From Sulfuritalea sp. (GTDB taxonomy: Bacteria; Pseudomonadota; Gammaproteobacteria; Burkholderiales; Rhodocyclaceae), in contig JADJQA010000029.1 of the NCBI GenBank assembly GCA_016712985.1, forward strand, positions 1 through 64,000: a stretch of DNA of 64,000 bases, given 5' to 3'. Within the stretch, counting starts at the first letter, position 1. The number at the start of each line of letters is the position of its first letter. The notes under the pieces are model-generated. The model saw nothing but the letters and a program-made list of their open reading frames with translations, made no database searches and was not told the DNA's origin. Shown here in pieces: positions 1 through 9,240 of this stretch. Both the position numbers and the translations under genes were made by a program.

Positions 1-282
1 AGAAACATCGAGCCGCCCAAATTTTGTGCGGATTTCCTCGAACACCGCTTCGAGCTCGCCTGGCTGGCTGACATCGAGCGGCAGGAAAAGCGGCGCCCCA
101 AGCTCCTTGGCCAGCGGTTCGACATATTGTTTCGACTTTTCGTTGAGGTAGGTGATGGCCAGGTCGGCATCCAGTTCGCGGAACGCCTTGGCGCAACCGT
201 AAGCGATCGAATGCTGGTTGGCGATGCCGACGACCAGTACCTTCTTTCCCTTGAACAAGGGACGGGGGGGTTCAATGTTCAT
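1..282 (-). CDS. fabI: Enoyl-ACP reductase FabI, N-terminal part (runs off window)
   Basis: NADH-dependent reduction of enoyl-ACP, the last step of each fatty-acid elongation cycle. The 94 visible residues start MNIEPPRPLFKGKK and show the FabI version of the Rossmann nucleotide-binding motif (VVGIANQHSIAYGCAKAF) in place of a standard SDR TGxxxGxG. The next strand contains DADLAITYLNEKS. The start at 282 is preceded by AGGAG at good spacing. The catalytic Tyr/Lys lie beyond the window edge and cannot be checked. It is the last visible gene of the ackA-side cluster, in the same orientation, separated from ackA by about 190 bp holding palindromes. Confidence 0.85.
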   Translation of the reverse strand, partial: MNIEPPRPLFKGKKVLVVGIANQHSIAYGCAKAFRELDADLAITYLNEKSKQYVEPLAKELGAPLFLPLDVSQPGELEAVFEEIRTKFGRLDVS

Positions 283-335
283 GATGCGGTGCTCCTGGTT
301 AGCGTTATGGAAATGCCGATCAAGTCCAAATCCGT

Positions 336-428
336 CCCCGGATCGGGTCCGGGGCAGGCTATTCCGGCGGAAGCCGGAATCCAGTGTCCTCAATGATCTG
401 GACACCGGCCCCGGATCGGGGTCCGGGG
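336..428. repeat. Cluster of four intergenic palindromes between ackA and fabI
   Basis: Seen directly: CCCCGGA/TCCGGGG arms at 336-354, a perfect ATTCCGGC/GCCGGAAT hairpin at 361-380, GTGTCC/GGACAC at 384-405, and a second CCCCGGA/TCCGGGG at 409-428. The middle hairpin resembles the core of the 172-bp elements at 7513 and 33678, so this may be a diverged relative or a REP-like cluster. It could act as a transcript-stabilising or attenuating structure between ackA and fabI; that is inference. Confidence 0.6.
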
Positions 429-470
429 TGACGTTCCTTCGCCGGGGTGACGGACTAATTCAGTGGATGC

Positions 471-1652
471 TTAGAGGTTGTCGAGAATATGGCGGGTATG
501 CCGGGCGATCATCAGTTCTTCATTGGTCGGGATCACCCAGGCCGGAATCCGGCTGGCTGCCGTGCTGATGCGCGGCCCGCCGGCGGCATTGGCGAGCGGA
601 TCGAGCTCGACCCCGAGCCAGGCGGCAGACTGACAGATCCGTTCGCGGATCGGCACCGCGTGCTCGCCGATGCCGCCGGTGAACACCAGCGCGTCGAGTC
701 CGCCCAGGGCCGCGGCGAGTGAGCCCAGCTCTCGACCGATGCGGTAAACAAACAACTCGACCGCGAATTTCGCCTTTGGCTCGGTCGACTCGAGCAGGGT
801 CCGCATGTCGCTGGAAACGCCCGAGACTCCGAGCAGCCCGGACTGCTGGTAGAGCAGTTTCTCGATGGCGCGGGTATCCATCTTCAGTTCATCCATCAGA
901 TAGAGCACGACGCCCGGATCCAGGCTGCCGCAGCGGGTACCCATCGGCAGCCCGTCCACCGCGGTAAACCCCATCGTGCTGGAGACGCTCTTTCCTGCGT
1001 GAACGGCGCACATGCTGGCGCCGTTGCCCAGATGCAGCACCACCGTGCGTCCCTGCGCGGCGTTCGGATCGTACTGTGCCAGCACCGACGAAATGTACTC
1101 GTAGGAGAGACCATGGAAGCCATAGCGGCGCACGCCGCGCTCGGTGATCGCCGACGGTAGCGCGAAGGCCTGCGCCACGGCCGGTTGAGCGCGATGGAAG
1201 GCGGTGTCGAAGCAGGCCACCTGGGGCAGCTCCGGGCGGTTGGCCAGCAACAGGCGGATCGGCGTCAGGTTGTGCGGTTGGTGCAGCGGCGCCAGCGGGA
1301 TGAATTGTTCGAGGTCTTTGACAATCTCCGCCGTCAGCCGCACCGGCGCGGCATAGTTCAGGCCGCCATGCACCACGCGGTGGCCGACCGCGGCCAGCCG
1401 GTGTTCGCCGAGTTGCTCGCGCAGGAAGTCGGCCAGGAAGGCAAGAGAACCGTCGTGTCCAAGCGCCTGGTCGCCCCACTGTTTGTCGCCGAGGACGGCG
1501 CCGGCAGCATTCTTGGCCTTGAAGCGGGGCGCCGTGTACAGCCCCTCCAGTTGCCCGCCGAGGAGCAATTCCAGCGACTCGCCGCGTTCCAGGAACAGCG
1601 AGAACTTGATGCTCGAGGAACCGGCATTGAGAACCAGGATCGCGTCGCTCAT
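471..1652 (-). CDS. ackA: Acetate kinase
   Basis: Interconverts acetyl phosphate + ADP and acetate + ATP in the cytoplasm. The protein is 393 residues, normal for the family. It opens MSDAILVLNAGSSSIKFSLF, the acetate-kinase N-terminal signature, and carries HLGNGASMCAV (phosphate 2 region) and FTGGIGEHAVPIRE (adenosine region). The start at 1652 overlaps the upstream phosphotransacetylase stop by 4 bp (ATGA), so the two are probably translationally coupled. Upstream in-frame sequence belongs to a shadow of the neighbouring gene, not to AckA. Together with the phosphotransacetylase it forms the acetyl-CoA to acetate route. Confidence 0.95.
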   Translation of the reverse strand: MSDAILVLNAGSSSIKFSLFLERGESLELLLGGQLEGLYTAPRFKAKNAAGAVLGDKQWGDQALGHDGSLAFLADFLREQLGEHRLAAVGHRVVHGGLNYAAPVRLTAEIVKDLEQFIPLAPLHQPHNLTPIRLLLANRPELPQVACFDTAFHRAQPAVAQAFALPSAITERGVRRYGFHGLSYEYISSVLAQYDPNAAQGRTVVLHLGNGASMCAVHAGKSVSSTMGFTAVDGLPMGTRCGSLDPGVVLYLMDELKMDTRAIEKLLYQQSGLLGVSGVSSDMRTLLESTEPKAKFAVELFVYRIGRELGSLAAALGGLDALVFTGGIGEHAVPIRERICQSAAWLGVELDPLANAAGGPRISTAASRIPAWVIPTNEELMIARHTRHILDNL

Positions 1653-2386
1653 GACGACACCGCCTTGCCGGCGCTGGCCCGCCGTGCCTGGGCGACAAGG
1701 GCCGCCACCGCGCAGGAGGCCAGCCGGGTCATCACCGAATCGGCTCGACTGGTAAGAATGATCGGCACTCTGGCGCCCAGCACGATGCCGGCGGCGTCGG
1801 CGTCGGCCATGAAGCTCAGGCTCTTGGCCAGCATGTTGCCGGCTTCGAGGTCGGGCACCACCAGGATGTCGGCCATCCCCGCCACCGGCGAGTCGATCTT
1901 CTTGATCTTGGCCGCGGTGAGGTCGATCGCGTTGTCGAGCGCCAGCGGGCCGTCGAGGACGCCACCGGTGATCTGCTTGCGGTCGGCCATCTTGCACAGC
2001 GCGGCGGCTTCCACCGTCGATGTGCGCAGCCCGGTGGCGCCGCGCACCACGGCGGCCATCAATTCGTCGGTGTGCAGACTGCCCTTCATCAGCATCTCGG
2101 CCTTGCCCTCCCGCGCCAGTTGCACCGCCATCTCCGCCGAGGCGACGCTGTGCGGCGTATCCACCAGTTGGTAGCCGGAGATGTCAAGCTTGAACTTGGC
2201 GGCGACGGCCTGGATCCTGTCGCGTGGGCCGACCAGGATAGGCTGCAGGATGCCCATTTCGGCAGCCTCTACCGCGCCCCTGAGCGAGCTTTCGTCGCAT
2301 GGGTGCGCGACGGCGGTGGGTACCGCGGAAAGGGCCTTGCAGCGGGCGATCAGATTTTCATATTTCTCGTGTTTGCGTTCCATCAT
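1649..2386 (-). CDS. Phosphate acetyl/butyryltransferase, with an apparent internal in-frame deletion
   Basis: Family of Pta/Ptb phosphotransacylases (acyl-CoA + Pi to acyl phosphate + CoA). Start at 2386 (MMERKHEKYENLI) has an AAGGA ribosome site; the stop overlaps ackA. N-terminal (TAVAHPCDESSL, ILVGPRDRI, MLMKGSLHTDELM) and C-terminal parts (EAAALCKMADRKQITGG, LDGPLALDNAI, DILVVPDLEAGNMLAKSL, VPIILTSRADS) match the family. However, residue 122 (GLRT) is joined directly to STVEAAALCK. In related proteins as I know them, about 65-70 residues lie there, including an ISHCFVMDVPGH-like segment and ETVNPKIP. Total length is 245 instead of about 310. Activity is therefore doubtful. Confidence 0.8.
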   Translation of the reverse strand: MMERKHEKYENLIARCKALSAVPTAVAHPCDESSLRGAVEAAEMGILQPILVGPRDRIQAVAAKFKLDISGYQLVDTPHSVASAEMAVQLAREGKAEMLMKGSLHTDELMAAVVRGATGLRTSTVEAAALCKMADRKQITGGVLDGPLALDNAIDLTAAKIKKIDSPVAGMADILVVPDLEAGNMLAKSLSFMADADAAGIVLGARVPIILTSRADSVMTRLASCAVAALVAQARRASAGKAVSS

Positions 2387-2408
2387 TTTTCCTTTGTGTC
2401 GATGCCGG

Positions 2409-4699
2409 TCACCGCGCCTTTGTGGAATCCTTCTTGGCTGGCTTGGCTGGCTTGGCTGGCTTGGCAGGTTTGGCCAGTTCGGCCGGCTTGCCGTCAGCAA
2501 AGAGTTCCTCGATCTGCGCCAGTCGTGCGGCCCGTTCGCCGGTGACTTCACCGGTGGCGGTCACGACCTGGCGGATCTTGCCGAGCACCTCTGCCCGGGC
2601 GGCCGCGCCGGTCAGCATCTTGGGAATCGCGGCCAGCGCGCCGTCGCGGTCGAGCAGCAGGGAGAAGAACTGCTCGCGCAGCACCTGCTTGAACTCCTCC
2701 AGGGTCAGGCCGCCGCTCTCGGCGCGAATCAAGCGCAACTCGTTGAACGCGCGCTCATCCACCCCGGCCCGGCCGTGCCGATATAGACTAGGCTGCGAAT
2801 TGCGGCTTCGCGCGGGCCGCCCTCGGCAACACGCGCCTTGAGTTCAGCGATGCGCTGCTGGATGAATTTGACTCGCGCGGGTTCCAGACCGGGATGCGGG
2901 CGCGGGTGCTTGTCAGGAGCCCCCAGTCCGACCAGCGTCTGCAGCAACGGCGAACTGTAGATCGCCAGGAAGATCTGCTCCATGGAGCTGTCGCGCAGAT
3001 CGCGATAGCCGTCGAGCGCGGCGATGATTGCATCCGAGACGATGGGTTGCCACTGCGCGAGAGGATTGTCGGGCGAAACCGGCTGGCGCTGCCCGCGCAC
3101 CTGCTCGGCGAGTTGGGCAAGCTGTTGCATCAGCGGGTTGCGCTCGGAAAAGATCTGGTAGGGCAGTTCGGCGGGGTTGAGCTTTTGCAGCCATTCGGAC
3201 GTCTGTTCGTTGATGAACGCCCGGACAAACGGCTGGAACAGGGTGCGATACATGCCGAGGTTGATCTCCGACACCCGCTTTGCGGCGGCGAAACGGCGCT
3301 CGTTTTCGGGGCTGGGCTGAACGATGGCGCGGACGTCGTCGAGGGTGCGTGGTTCGAAGCGCACGATCCAGTCGCCGGTGACCCGGTCCGGATTGGCCAC
3401 GTCGGCGGTCTTCGCGGTCATCACCGCCTCGTACAGGCCGGGCGGCAGCACGTCGATCAGATCGATGTTGGTGGCGAACTCCTGATGCTCCTTCCGTGCG
3501 ATTCCACCGCCGACGAAGATGCCGAGATGGCCGATACTTTCGTGAACAGCGTAGACGATGGTCTGGCCGCAGGCGCGGATGTCGTCATCCTTGGCGTAGA
3601 GATCGACGATCCAGCCCAGCGCCTGTTGCGGCGGGGTGATGTTGTCGCCCTTGGAGCAGAAACAGACGATCGGCGAGCGGATGTTGCGCAGGTCGATGCG
3701 GGCGCCGTCGCTGGTGAGGATTTCAGCGGTGGCGAGGCGATTGCCGACGAACAGTTCATCGACGATCCATTGAATTTCCTCGGCGTTGAGATTGACGTGG
3801 CCGCCCCACCATTTCTCGAACTCGAGGAAACGCGCCCCTTCGCCGTCCACCTTCGACCAGAGGTCGTAGTTCTTGGTCCAATAGGTATTGGACGGATTCT
3901 GCTTCTCGAAGTTTTCGACCAGGTAGCCGCCGTTGAACTTGCCGGCGCCGAGGTCGCTGGTCAGCGCGGTCAGCCAACTTCCGCCCAGCACGCCACCGGT
4001 GTAGCGCATCGGGTTCTCGCCTTCCACGCCGGCCCAGTAGGACAGCGGCGAGCCGGGGATGATGATCGGCCCGAACAGGTCCGGCCGGATGGCGGCCACC
4101 ATCATCACCGCCCAGCCGGCCTGGCAGTTGCCGATGACGCAGGGCTTGCCCTCGGCATCGGGGTGGAGTTCGATGACCTTTTCCAGGAACGCCACTTCGG
4201 CGCGCATGATGTCTTCGATGGTCTGGCCGGGCATCGGGTCGGGGGTGAAGCCGACGAAGTAAGAGGGATGGCCGGCGCGCATCGCCATGCCGAGTTCGCT
4301 GTCGGCCTTGAAGCCGCCGATCCCCGGTCCGTGGCCGGCGCGCGGGTCGACGACCACGAACGGGCGCTTTTTCGGGTCGATCACCACCCCGTGTGGCGGC
4401 TTGACGCGCACCATCAGGTAATTGGCCGGCCGTTCGAAGGTGCGGGCATCCAGCACCAGTTCGGCGTCGAAGCTCAGCACGTGGGGCACCGCCTTTTCCT
4501 TCTGCGCGTAGTATTGGTCGCTGCGCTGTCGCAGCACGTCCCAGAACAGAATGGTGCGCTGCACGGCATCGGTCATGTACTCGCCGAGCGGCCCGCCGGC
4601 GCCCATGCTCGCCATCGCGGCCAGCGGATTGGGCATCTGCCCGGCGGGTAAGTCGCTCGCGTTCTTGCTCGGTGTCTTGGTCATCTTGATCTGCTCCAC
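2409..4699 (-). CDS. DUF3141 alpha/beta-hydrolase-like protein (PhaC-like), frameshifted near its C-terminus
   Basis: Large DUF3141 protein, often found beside pta-ackA-fabI. The main frame (2729-4699) has the nucleophile elbow CVIGNCQAGWAV around residue 193, a Cys-centred lipase box like that of PHA synthases, and a late SIGHLGIFVGG that may hold the catalytic His. The frame ends prematurely after YIGTAGPG. The family continuation VDERAFNELRLIRAE resumes in another frame at 2762 and runs to 2409. One missing base in the C run at 2762-2765 explains this; repaired length is about 760 residues. The tail ends in four AKP repeats from a 9-bp tandem repeat. A better ribosome site (GGAG) favours the second ATG at 4684. 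The true substrate is unknown. Confidence 0.8.
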
Positions 4700-4849
4700 A
4701 TGTGATTTGTCGGTTCGCCGCTCGATTCGGTCCGGGAATCGCCGATGATACCCCTTGCCGATTAATGTTTAATTACCGCCAAGCCTCGTCGTTCGCAAGA
4801 CTGTTCATTGGACGCCAACTCCGGGCTTGATGCCTTTCGCACGAGGCAC

Positions 4850-5758
4850 TCAGCCGGCCAGTTCCTGTTGCTTGAGTCTGGCGGTGAAGAAGTCCAGCGC
4901 GGTCCTGGTCTTCGCAGACTGGTCGGCGCCGAGCACGATGCCATGGCGGGCCAGGTAGTCCCTGAAATCGCCAGCGACCTGGAAGGTTTCTTTCGGCAGG
5001 CACTTGGTGGAGACTTCCATGACGATTGATCCATCAGGATAGATCCACACTTCGAAGACGATGGGGCGGTCGAAGTCCTTCGCCTTCGGCTGGTGCTTGG
5101 ACTTGAGCAGGAAGGTGGGACCCAGGAGGACCAGCTTGTCCATCGTGAGGCCCGCCGGGGCGTGCGCATCATAGAAGGCGCGCTGTTCCCTGGAGAACAG
5201 CTTGCGCAAAGGCATCTCGCCCGAGGCCACGTCGAGCACCTCCTGGCCGCTGCACACGCCCTTGAACGAAGCCGAGCAGACGAATCCGCCCGGCATCGCA
5301 TCGACCTCGATTTTGAAGGCCGCCGAGCGGCGAAGGTCCGGGTCGATGGTGGACGGTTCCACCGGGCGCAGCTTGATGACCGTATCGCCACCCCCGCCCT
5401 GTATACGCCGCGCCCGGACGACGACGCCGGCCTTGTTCAAGGCGAGATCGGGTGTGTCGAAGAAGAAGGCCTGCCGTGGCTGTGCCTCGACCGGGTCGAA
5501 GCCGAGGCTCTTGACCGTCGCGCGCCCGGCGCCGACCGGGACCGACAACTTCAGTTCAACGCTGGTCGCCCCCTTCACGAGCCTGAACATTTCGACCATC
5601 TGCTCACTCGTAAGGGTTTTCGCCAGTGCGGGCTGAGCGGACTTCGCGGCCTTGCCGGGCGTCCCTGTCTTCTTCGGGGCCGCTAGTGCCTTCGATGTCG
5701 TAACGGGCTTTGCGTTCGGCGTGGGTTTCGCGGTTGTTGTGGCTGTCTCGATAGTCAT
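4850..5758 (-). CDS. CYTH-like domain protein
   Basis: A 302-residue protein with a low-complexity Ala/Pro/Thr/Lys N-terminus (about 50 residues) followed by a CYTH-like triphosphate-tunnel domain. Visible hallmarks are SVELKLSV (variant of the ExExK entry motif), FFFDTPDLALNKAGVVVRARR and DTVIKLRPVEP, alternating charged strands typical of CyaB/ThTPase/triphosphatase folds. It sits next to a CYTH-Ppx fusion and shares its orientation, which suggests a role around polyphosphate or triphosphate chemistry. The substrate cannot be read from the sequence. The start at 5758 is followed by a repetitive leader, so the exact N-terminus is moderately certain. Confidence 0.7.
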   Translation of the reverse strand: MTIETATTTAKPTPNAKPVTTSKALAAPKKTGTPGKAAKSAQPALAKTLTSEQMVEMFRLVKGATSVELKLSVPVGAGRATVKSLGFDPVEAQPRQAFFFDTPDLALNKAGVVVRARRIQGGGGDTVIKLRPVEPSTIDPDLRRSAAFKIEVDAMPGGFVCSASFKGVCSGQEVLDVASGEMPLRKLFSREQRAFYDAHAPAGLTMDKLVLLGPTFLLKSKHQPKAKDFDRPIVFEVWIYPDGSIVMEVSTKCLPKETFQVAGDFRDYLARHGIVLGADQSAKTRTALDFFTARLKQQELAG

Positions 5759-5830
5759 GGCCTGGATCCTTTTGGTTGTAAGAAATCCTCTTGTTACATG
5801 GAGCCTTCTTTGTTAGTCATAACATTCCTT

Positions 5831-7325
5831 TCAGGTTCCGAAACGCTCCGCCAGCACGCCGTGGCGCAGGCCCCGGTCGCTCACGGTGAAGCTCTGCTTG
5901 CCCAGCTTCTCCATGATGGTACGGACGATACAGGCGCCGGCGAGGATGACTTCCGCCCGCTTCGGCTGGAGGCCGACGATGGCGCGGCGGGCGTCGGCAT
6001 CCCGCGAGCGGTAGAGATCGATCTGGCGATCGATCTCGGCGCGGTCGATGACGCTGCCCTGAACGATCGCAGGGTCATAGGTGGCGAGGCGATGGTTGAC
6101 CGCGGTAATGTTGGTCACCGCGCCGCCCATCGCGACCAGCGCGTCGGGAACCGGGCGCCCACCGATGCGCGAGAGGTCGGCCGAGATCGCCGCCATGGCC
6201 TCGCGCAGCACCTCGGACGAAACGGCGCCGTCGAGCCGGTAACGCTCGGTGTAGCGCGCGGCGCCGACGTCGAGACTGAAGCGGTCGTCCACGCTGGAGT
6301 CGTGCCCGAATGTGAACTGGGAACTGCCGCCGCCCGTATCGAAGACGACCAGCGAGCCCTGGTCCAATCCAAGACCGGCCCCGGGCGGCCACGTAGGCCA
6401 GCCGGCCCTCCTCGTCGCCCGAGATCACCTCGATGCGAACGCCGGTGCGCGCCTGGATCGCCGCCACGACTGCGTCGCCGTTGGCAGCGATGCGCAGGCC
6501 GGCCGTGCCCACGGCGGCGATCGCCCGCACGCCGTGCCGTTTCGCCTCGTCGACCATGCCGGCAATCGCTGCCACCGTCCGTTCCAGCGCGGCGGCGATG
6601 ATGACGCCCTCTTGCGCGAGCCCCTCGCCGAGGCGGGTCATCTCGGCGCGATCGACGAGGGTCCGCCACATGCCGCCGGTGTCGTGCTCGCCGATGTGGA
6701 ACTTGATGGAATTGGTGCCGGCGTCGATCACCGCGTAGCGCACCGGCTCGTCATCGATCAGCGCCGCCAAGCCGCGGGGATAGCTGGTGTTGGTGTAGCC
6801 ACCGAGGCCGAGTTCCCGCACCGCCCGCATCACCCCTTCCGCATCCTCCGACTCGACGGCGATCGTGCGCGTGGTCTTGCCGTTCGCCACCACCTCCGAG
6901 AGTTCGGCCGTGCAGCCGCCGACCGTGTAGCGGGTGCGCCGCTTGTGCACCTTCACCACGCGGATTGCCCCGCCCGGTGCGGCAAACTGTCCAATGAACT
7001 CGTCTTGCGTGTAGCTCGCGCGGACGGGCGTCGGGAGCGGCAGTTGGAGCGCCTCGAGCACTTTCGCCGCCTCGGCTGCCGGAAGCGGGAAGCCGGCCTT
7101 CATGACCGGCGTCCACTGCTCAAGCCCATCGGCATTGACCTCCCGCAGCACCTTGATGTCCATCAGCGCATCGCGGACCTTGACGTTATCGCCGACGCGC
7201 GAAAGCAGGTAGATCTCGTCGCTTTCCTGGACGCCACTGGGCGCCAGCAGCGCCAGCCGTTCCTCTGCCGCGCCGAATCGATCACCAAAAGAACGCCATT
7301 CCCAACGTGCTGTGATTTCAGCCAT
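5831..7325 (-). CDS. CYTH domain - Ppx/GppA phosphatase fusion, frameshifted
   Basis: The N-terminal ~200 residues are CYTH-like (ITARWEWRSFGDRF, EIYLLSRVGDNVKVRDALMD, VKVHKRRTRY). They are followed by an exopolyphosphatase / pppGpp phosphohydrolase domain (YAVIDAGTNSIKFHIGE, AAVGTAGLRIAANG, ISGDEEGRLAYVAAR). The frame then breaks; the continuation LDQGSLVVFDTGGGSSQFTFG, VAMGGAVTNITAV and SDRGLRHGVLAERFG lies in another frame ending at 5831. One extra base in the C run at 6379-6382 restores the join. The ATG at 7325 has GGGAGG upstream; the longer frame to 7331 would need TTG. Expected role: polyphosphate or (p)ppGpp hydrolysis, inferred from the family. The intact product would be about 498 residues. 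Confidence 0.8.
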
Positions 7326-7512
7326 GACCAATTAACCTCCCCTTGGAACGATGGATACCGGGCCTGAACGATCAACAGGAAATCCACCCTCTCCCAAGAT
7401 CCGGACTTGCCAGTGTTCCGTGACGCAGACCTTCTTTGACAAGTTTGCGCCGACGCGGGCACGGATGTTTGATCACGGTCAACAGCAGGTCAAAATCCAA
7501 CCCAAAATCAAT
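7326..7512. other. Intergenic stretch without a recognisable gene
   Basis: Between the Ppx fusion and the 172-bp repeat. A minus-strand frame here ends in a short peptide resembling the C-terminal RGLRHG motif of Ppx proteins (LVKEGLRHGTLAS), but it runs through the repeat and has no supporting start. I treat it as non-coding. Confidence 0.5.
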
Positions 7513-7684
7513 CCTGATTGGCAATGATCGCCCGCCAGCGAACAATTTGTCGATTAGTCCGTCATTCCGGGGCTGCCCGCCAGGGCAGAACCCGGAATCC
7601 AGGGAACGTGCCTGAAGGTCCCCTGGATTCCGGGTTCCGCTGCGCGGCCCCGGAATGACGGACTGAGGCTCCTTGCCAATCAGG
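7513..7684. repeat. 172-bp palindromic repeat element, copy 1 (MITE-like)
   Basis: Ends in terminal inverted repeats CCTGATTGGCAA and TTGCCAATCAGG. Inside is a nested palindrome: CGTCATTCCGGGG against CCCCGGAATGACG, CTGCCC/GGGCAG, and GGAATCCAGGG against CCCTGGATTCC. A second copy of the same length and about 90 percent similar by eye lies at 33678-33849. There is no coding capacity. A non-autonomous transposable element or large REP/BIME unit is the likely nature. Confidence 0.85.
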
Positions 7685-7838
7685 AAATCAATTGCCAATT
7701 CGCACCCCTCCCGAGCGGGCTTGCGGCGGCGGCCATTTTCCCAAGGTAAAATGGCTGCGCAGGCGGCTGATGCGAACTTGATTGTCCTCGGCGCTTGCCG
7801 GCAATACCTCCCTGACTCCCAACTACCCGGAAAGTGCC

Positions 7839-8693
7839 ATGAAGAAACTGCTCACCTTCACCTTGCTGGCGGCCTTCGCCGTTGGCGCCCATGCCGTCGA
7901 AGCTCCCAACACGCTCGCCAAGATCAAGTCGTCCAAGACCATTACGCTCGCCTATGCCCAGAATGCCGCGCCGTTCTCCTTCGACGACACCAAGACATTC
8001 AAGCCCCAGGGTTACTCGATCAGCCTTTGCGAAAGCATTGTCACGGAAATCCAGAAGCAACTCGGTCTCGATGCCCTGAAGATCAACTGGGTTGCCGGAA
8101 CCACGCCCGAGCGCCTCACGATGGTGGCCGAAGGCAAGGCCGACATGGAATGCGGCGTCACCACCACCACGCTGAAGCGCCAGGAAAAAGTCGATTTCAG
8201 CACCGTCACCTTCCTGCAAACCGCCACCTTGCTGGCACGCAGCGATAGCGGAGTAAACAAGGCGACTGATCTGGTCGGCAAGAAATTGGCAGTCGTTACG
8301 GGGACGACGACCGAAAGACGCGTCACCGAAGCGCTCTCCAATGGAAAGATCACCGCGGAAGTCGTTCCCTTCAAGAACCGCGACGATGCCTTCAAGGCCC
8401 TGGAAGATGGCAAGGTGCAGGCTTTGGCCGGCGATATGATCGTGCTGTTGGGGCTGGTTTCACGCGATGCTTCCGGCACGCGCTTCACGATGCTGGACGA
8501 GGACTTCTCGATGGAGCCCTACGCCTTTGCGCTGCGTCGCGGTGACCCGGATTTCCGCCTGGCCGTGAATCGCGGTCTGGCCAACACCTACCGGTCGGGC
8601 AATATCCTGTCGATCTTCAATCGCTGGCTTGCGCCCTTCAAGCCCAGCCCAGTGCTGCTTGCCGTCTATGGTCTCAACTCGATGGAAGAGTAG
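7839..8693 (+). CDS. Amino-acid ABC transporter periplasmic binding protein
   Basis: A 284-residue type 3 solute-binding protein. Residues 1-19 (MKKLLTFTLLAAFAVGAHA) are a clear signal peptide. The mature part has the SBP_bac_3 pattern: KTITLAYAQNAAPFSF, GYSISLCESIV, NWVAGTTPERLTMVAEGKADMECG, FLQTATLLAR, DLVGKKLAVVTGTT, ALAGDMIVLLGL. It resembles GltI-type glutamate/aspartate binding proteins. No permease or ATPase gene is adjacent, so it is an orphan or works with a distant transporter. The internal ATG at 7839 was chosen over the in-frame start at 7782 because it begins the signal peptide. A strong terminator follows. Confidence 0.85.
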   Translation: MKKLLTFTLLAAFAVGAHAVEAPNTLAKIKSSKTITLAYAQNAAPFSFDDTKTFKPQGYSISLCESIVTEIQKQLGLDALKINWVAGTTPERLTMVAEGKADMECGVTTTTLKRQEKVDFSTVTFLQTATLLARSDSGVNKATDLVGKKLAVVTGTTTERRVTEALSNGKITAEVVPFKNRDDAFKALEDGKVQALAGDMIVLLGLVSRDASGTRFTMLDEDFSMEPYAFALRRGDPDFRLAVNRGLANTYRSGNILSIFNRWLAPFKPSPVLLAVYGLNSMEE

Positions 8694-8698
8694 TCCTG

Positions 8699-8723
8699 AA
8701 AAAGCAGCCTCTGGCTGCTTTTT
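8699..8723 (+). terminator. Rho-independent terminator after the binding-protein gene
   Basis: Perfect 11-bp stem AAAAAGCAGCC / GGCTGCTTTTT with a 3-nt loop, starting 6 bases after the stop codon and ending in a T run. The A run on the other side makes it potentially bidirectional. Confidence 0.9.
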
Positions 8724-8913
8724 CTGGTCGGGGCCAGCATGAAGGGGTTTCTGCCAGCCAAAGTGGCGAACTTGGCGGATTCGAAGCGCCCGTGACTTTG
8801 GCTGGATCCCAACTGATTGGTTGCTTCACGGCGACGGCGATGGCGAACGTGCCGGCGCCGGTCTAGTCACCCAGAAGCTGCTACAAATTTACCGGCTTAC
8901 CGGCCCGGCCATC

Positions 8914-9240
8914 CTATTTCTTGCCGTAGGTGCTGTCGTGGTCCGGCGCAGTGGTCAGCAGGCGGATGAAGTCGCCCTCACGGTAGGCGGTCGCCCGCCG
9001 CGCCTGCGAGATACGTAGTGAGTAGATGGCGTCGGCCCCGGTCGGCGGTTTGACGCTGACGATCTTTTCCCACTTCAAACCGGCGTCCCGATAAACCTGA
9101 TGCCAAGTCATCTGGCGCAACTTGTTGAGCGTTTCAAGAACGGCATGCCGCTCGAGTTTTTGCAACGTCAGTAAATGGATCTGAAATACCGGGTTGTTCA
9201 GGTCTAGCCGGACCTGGGCTTCCTGACCCGACTCAGACAC
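8914..9240 (-). CDS. Putative toxin of a type II toxin-antitoxin pair (RelE/ParE-like)
   Basis: 108 residues, starting with GTG at 9240 and overlapping the upstream antitoxin gene by 8 bp. The C-terminal half (GADAIYSLRISQARRATAYREGDFIRLLTTAPDHDSTYGKK) has the shape of RelE/cytotoxic-repressor toxins: a YSLRIS beta strand, a basic RR, a hydrophobic strand and a final aspartate/His/Tyr cluster. Assignment rests on this pattern plus the genetic arrangement; no strict signature is present. Neighbouring operator palindrome supports autoregulation. Confidence 0.6.
   Translation of the reverse strand: MSESGQEAQVRLDLNNPVFQIHLLTLQKLERHAVLETLNKLRQMTWHQVYRDAGLKWEKIVSVKPPTGADAIYSLRISQARRATAYREGDFIRLLTTAPDHDSTYGKK

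Noticed and set aside
2894..4651. 585-codon plus-strand open frame opposite the DUF3141 gene
   Set aside because: Shadow of a high-GC gene; His/Asp/Val-biased composition with no domain pattern, while the minus strand has clear PhaC-like motifs.
7372..7698. 108-codon minus-strand frame with a Ppx-like RGLRHG end
   Set aside because: Runs through the 172-bp repeat element; the resemblance is limited to one short motif.
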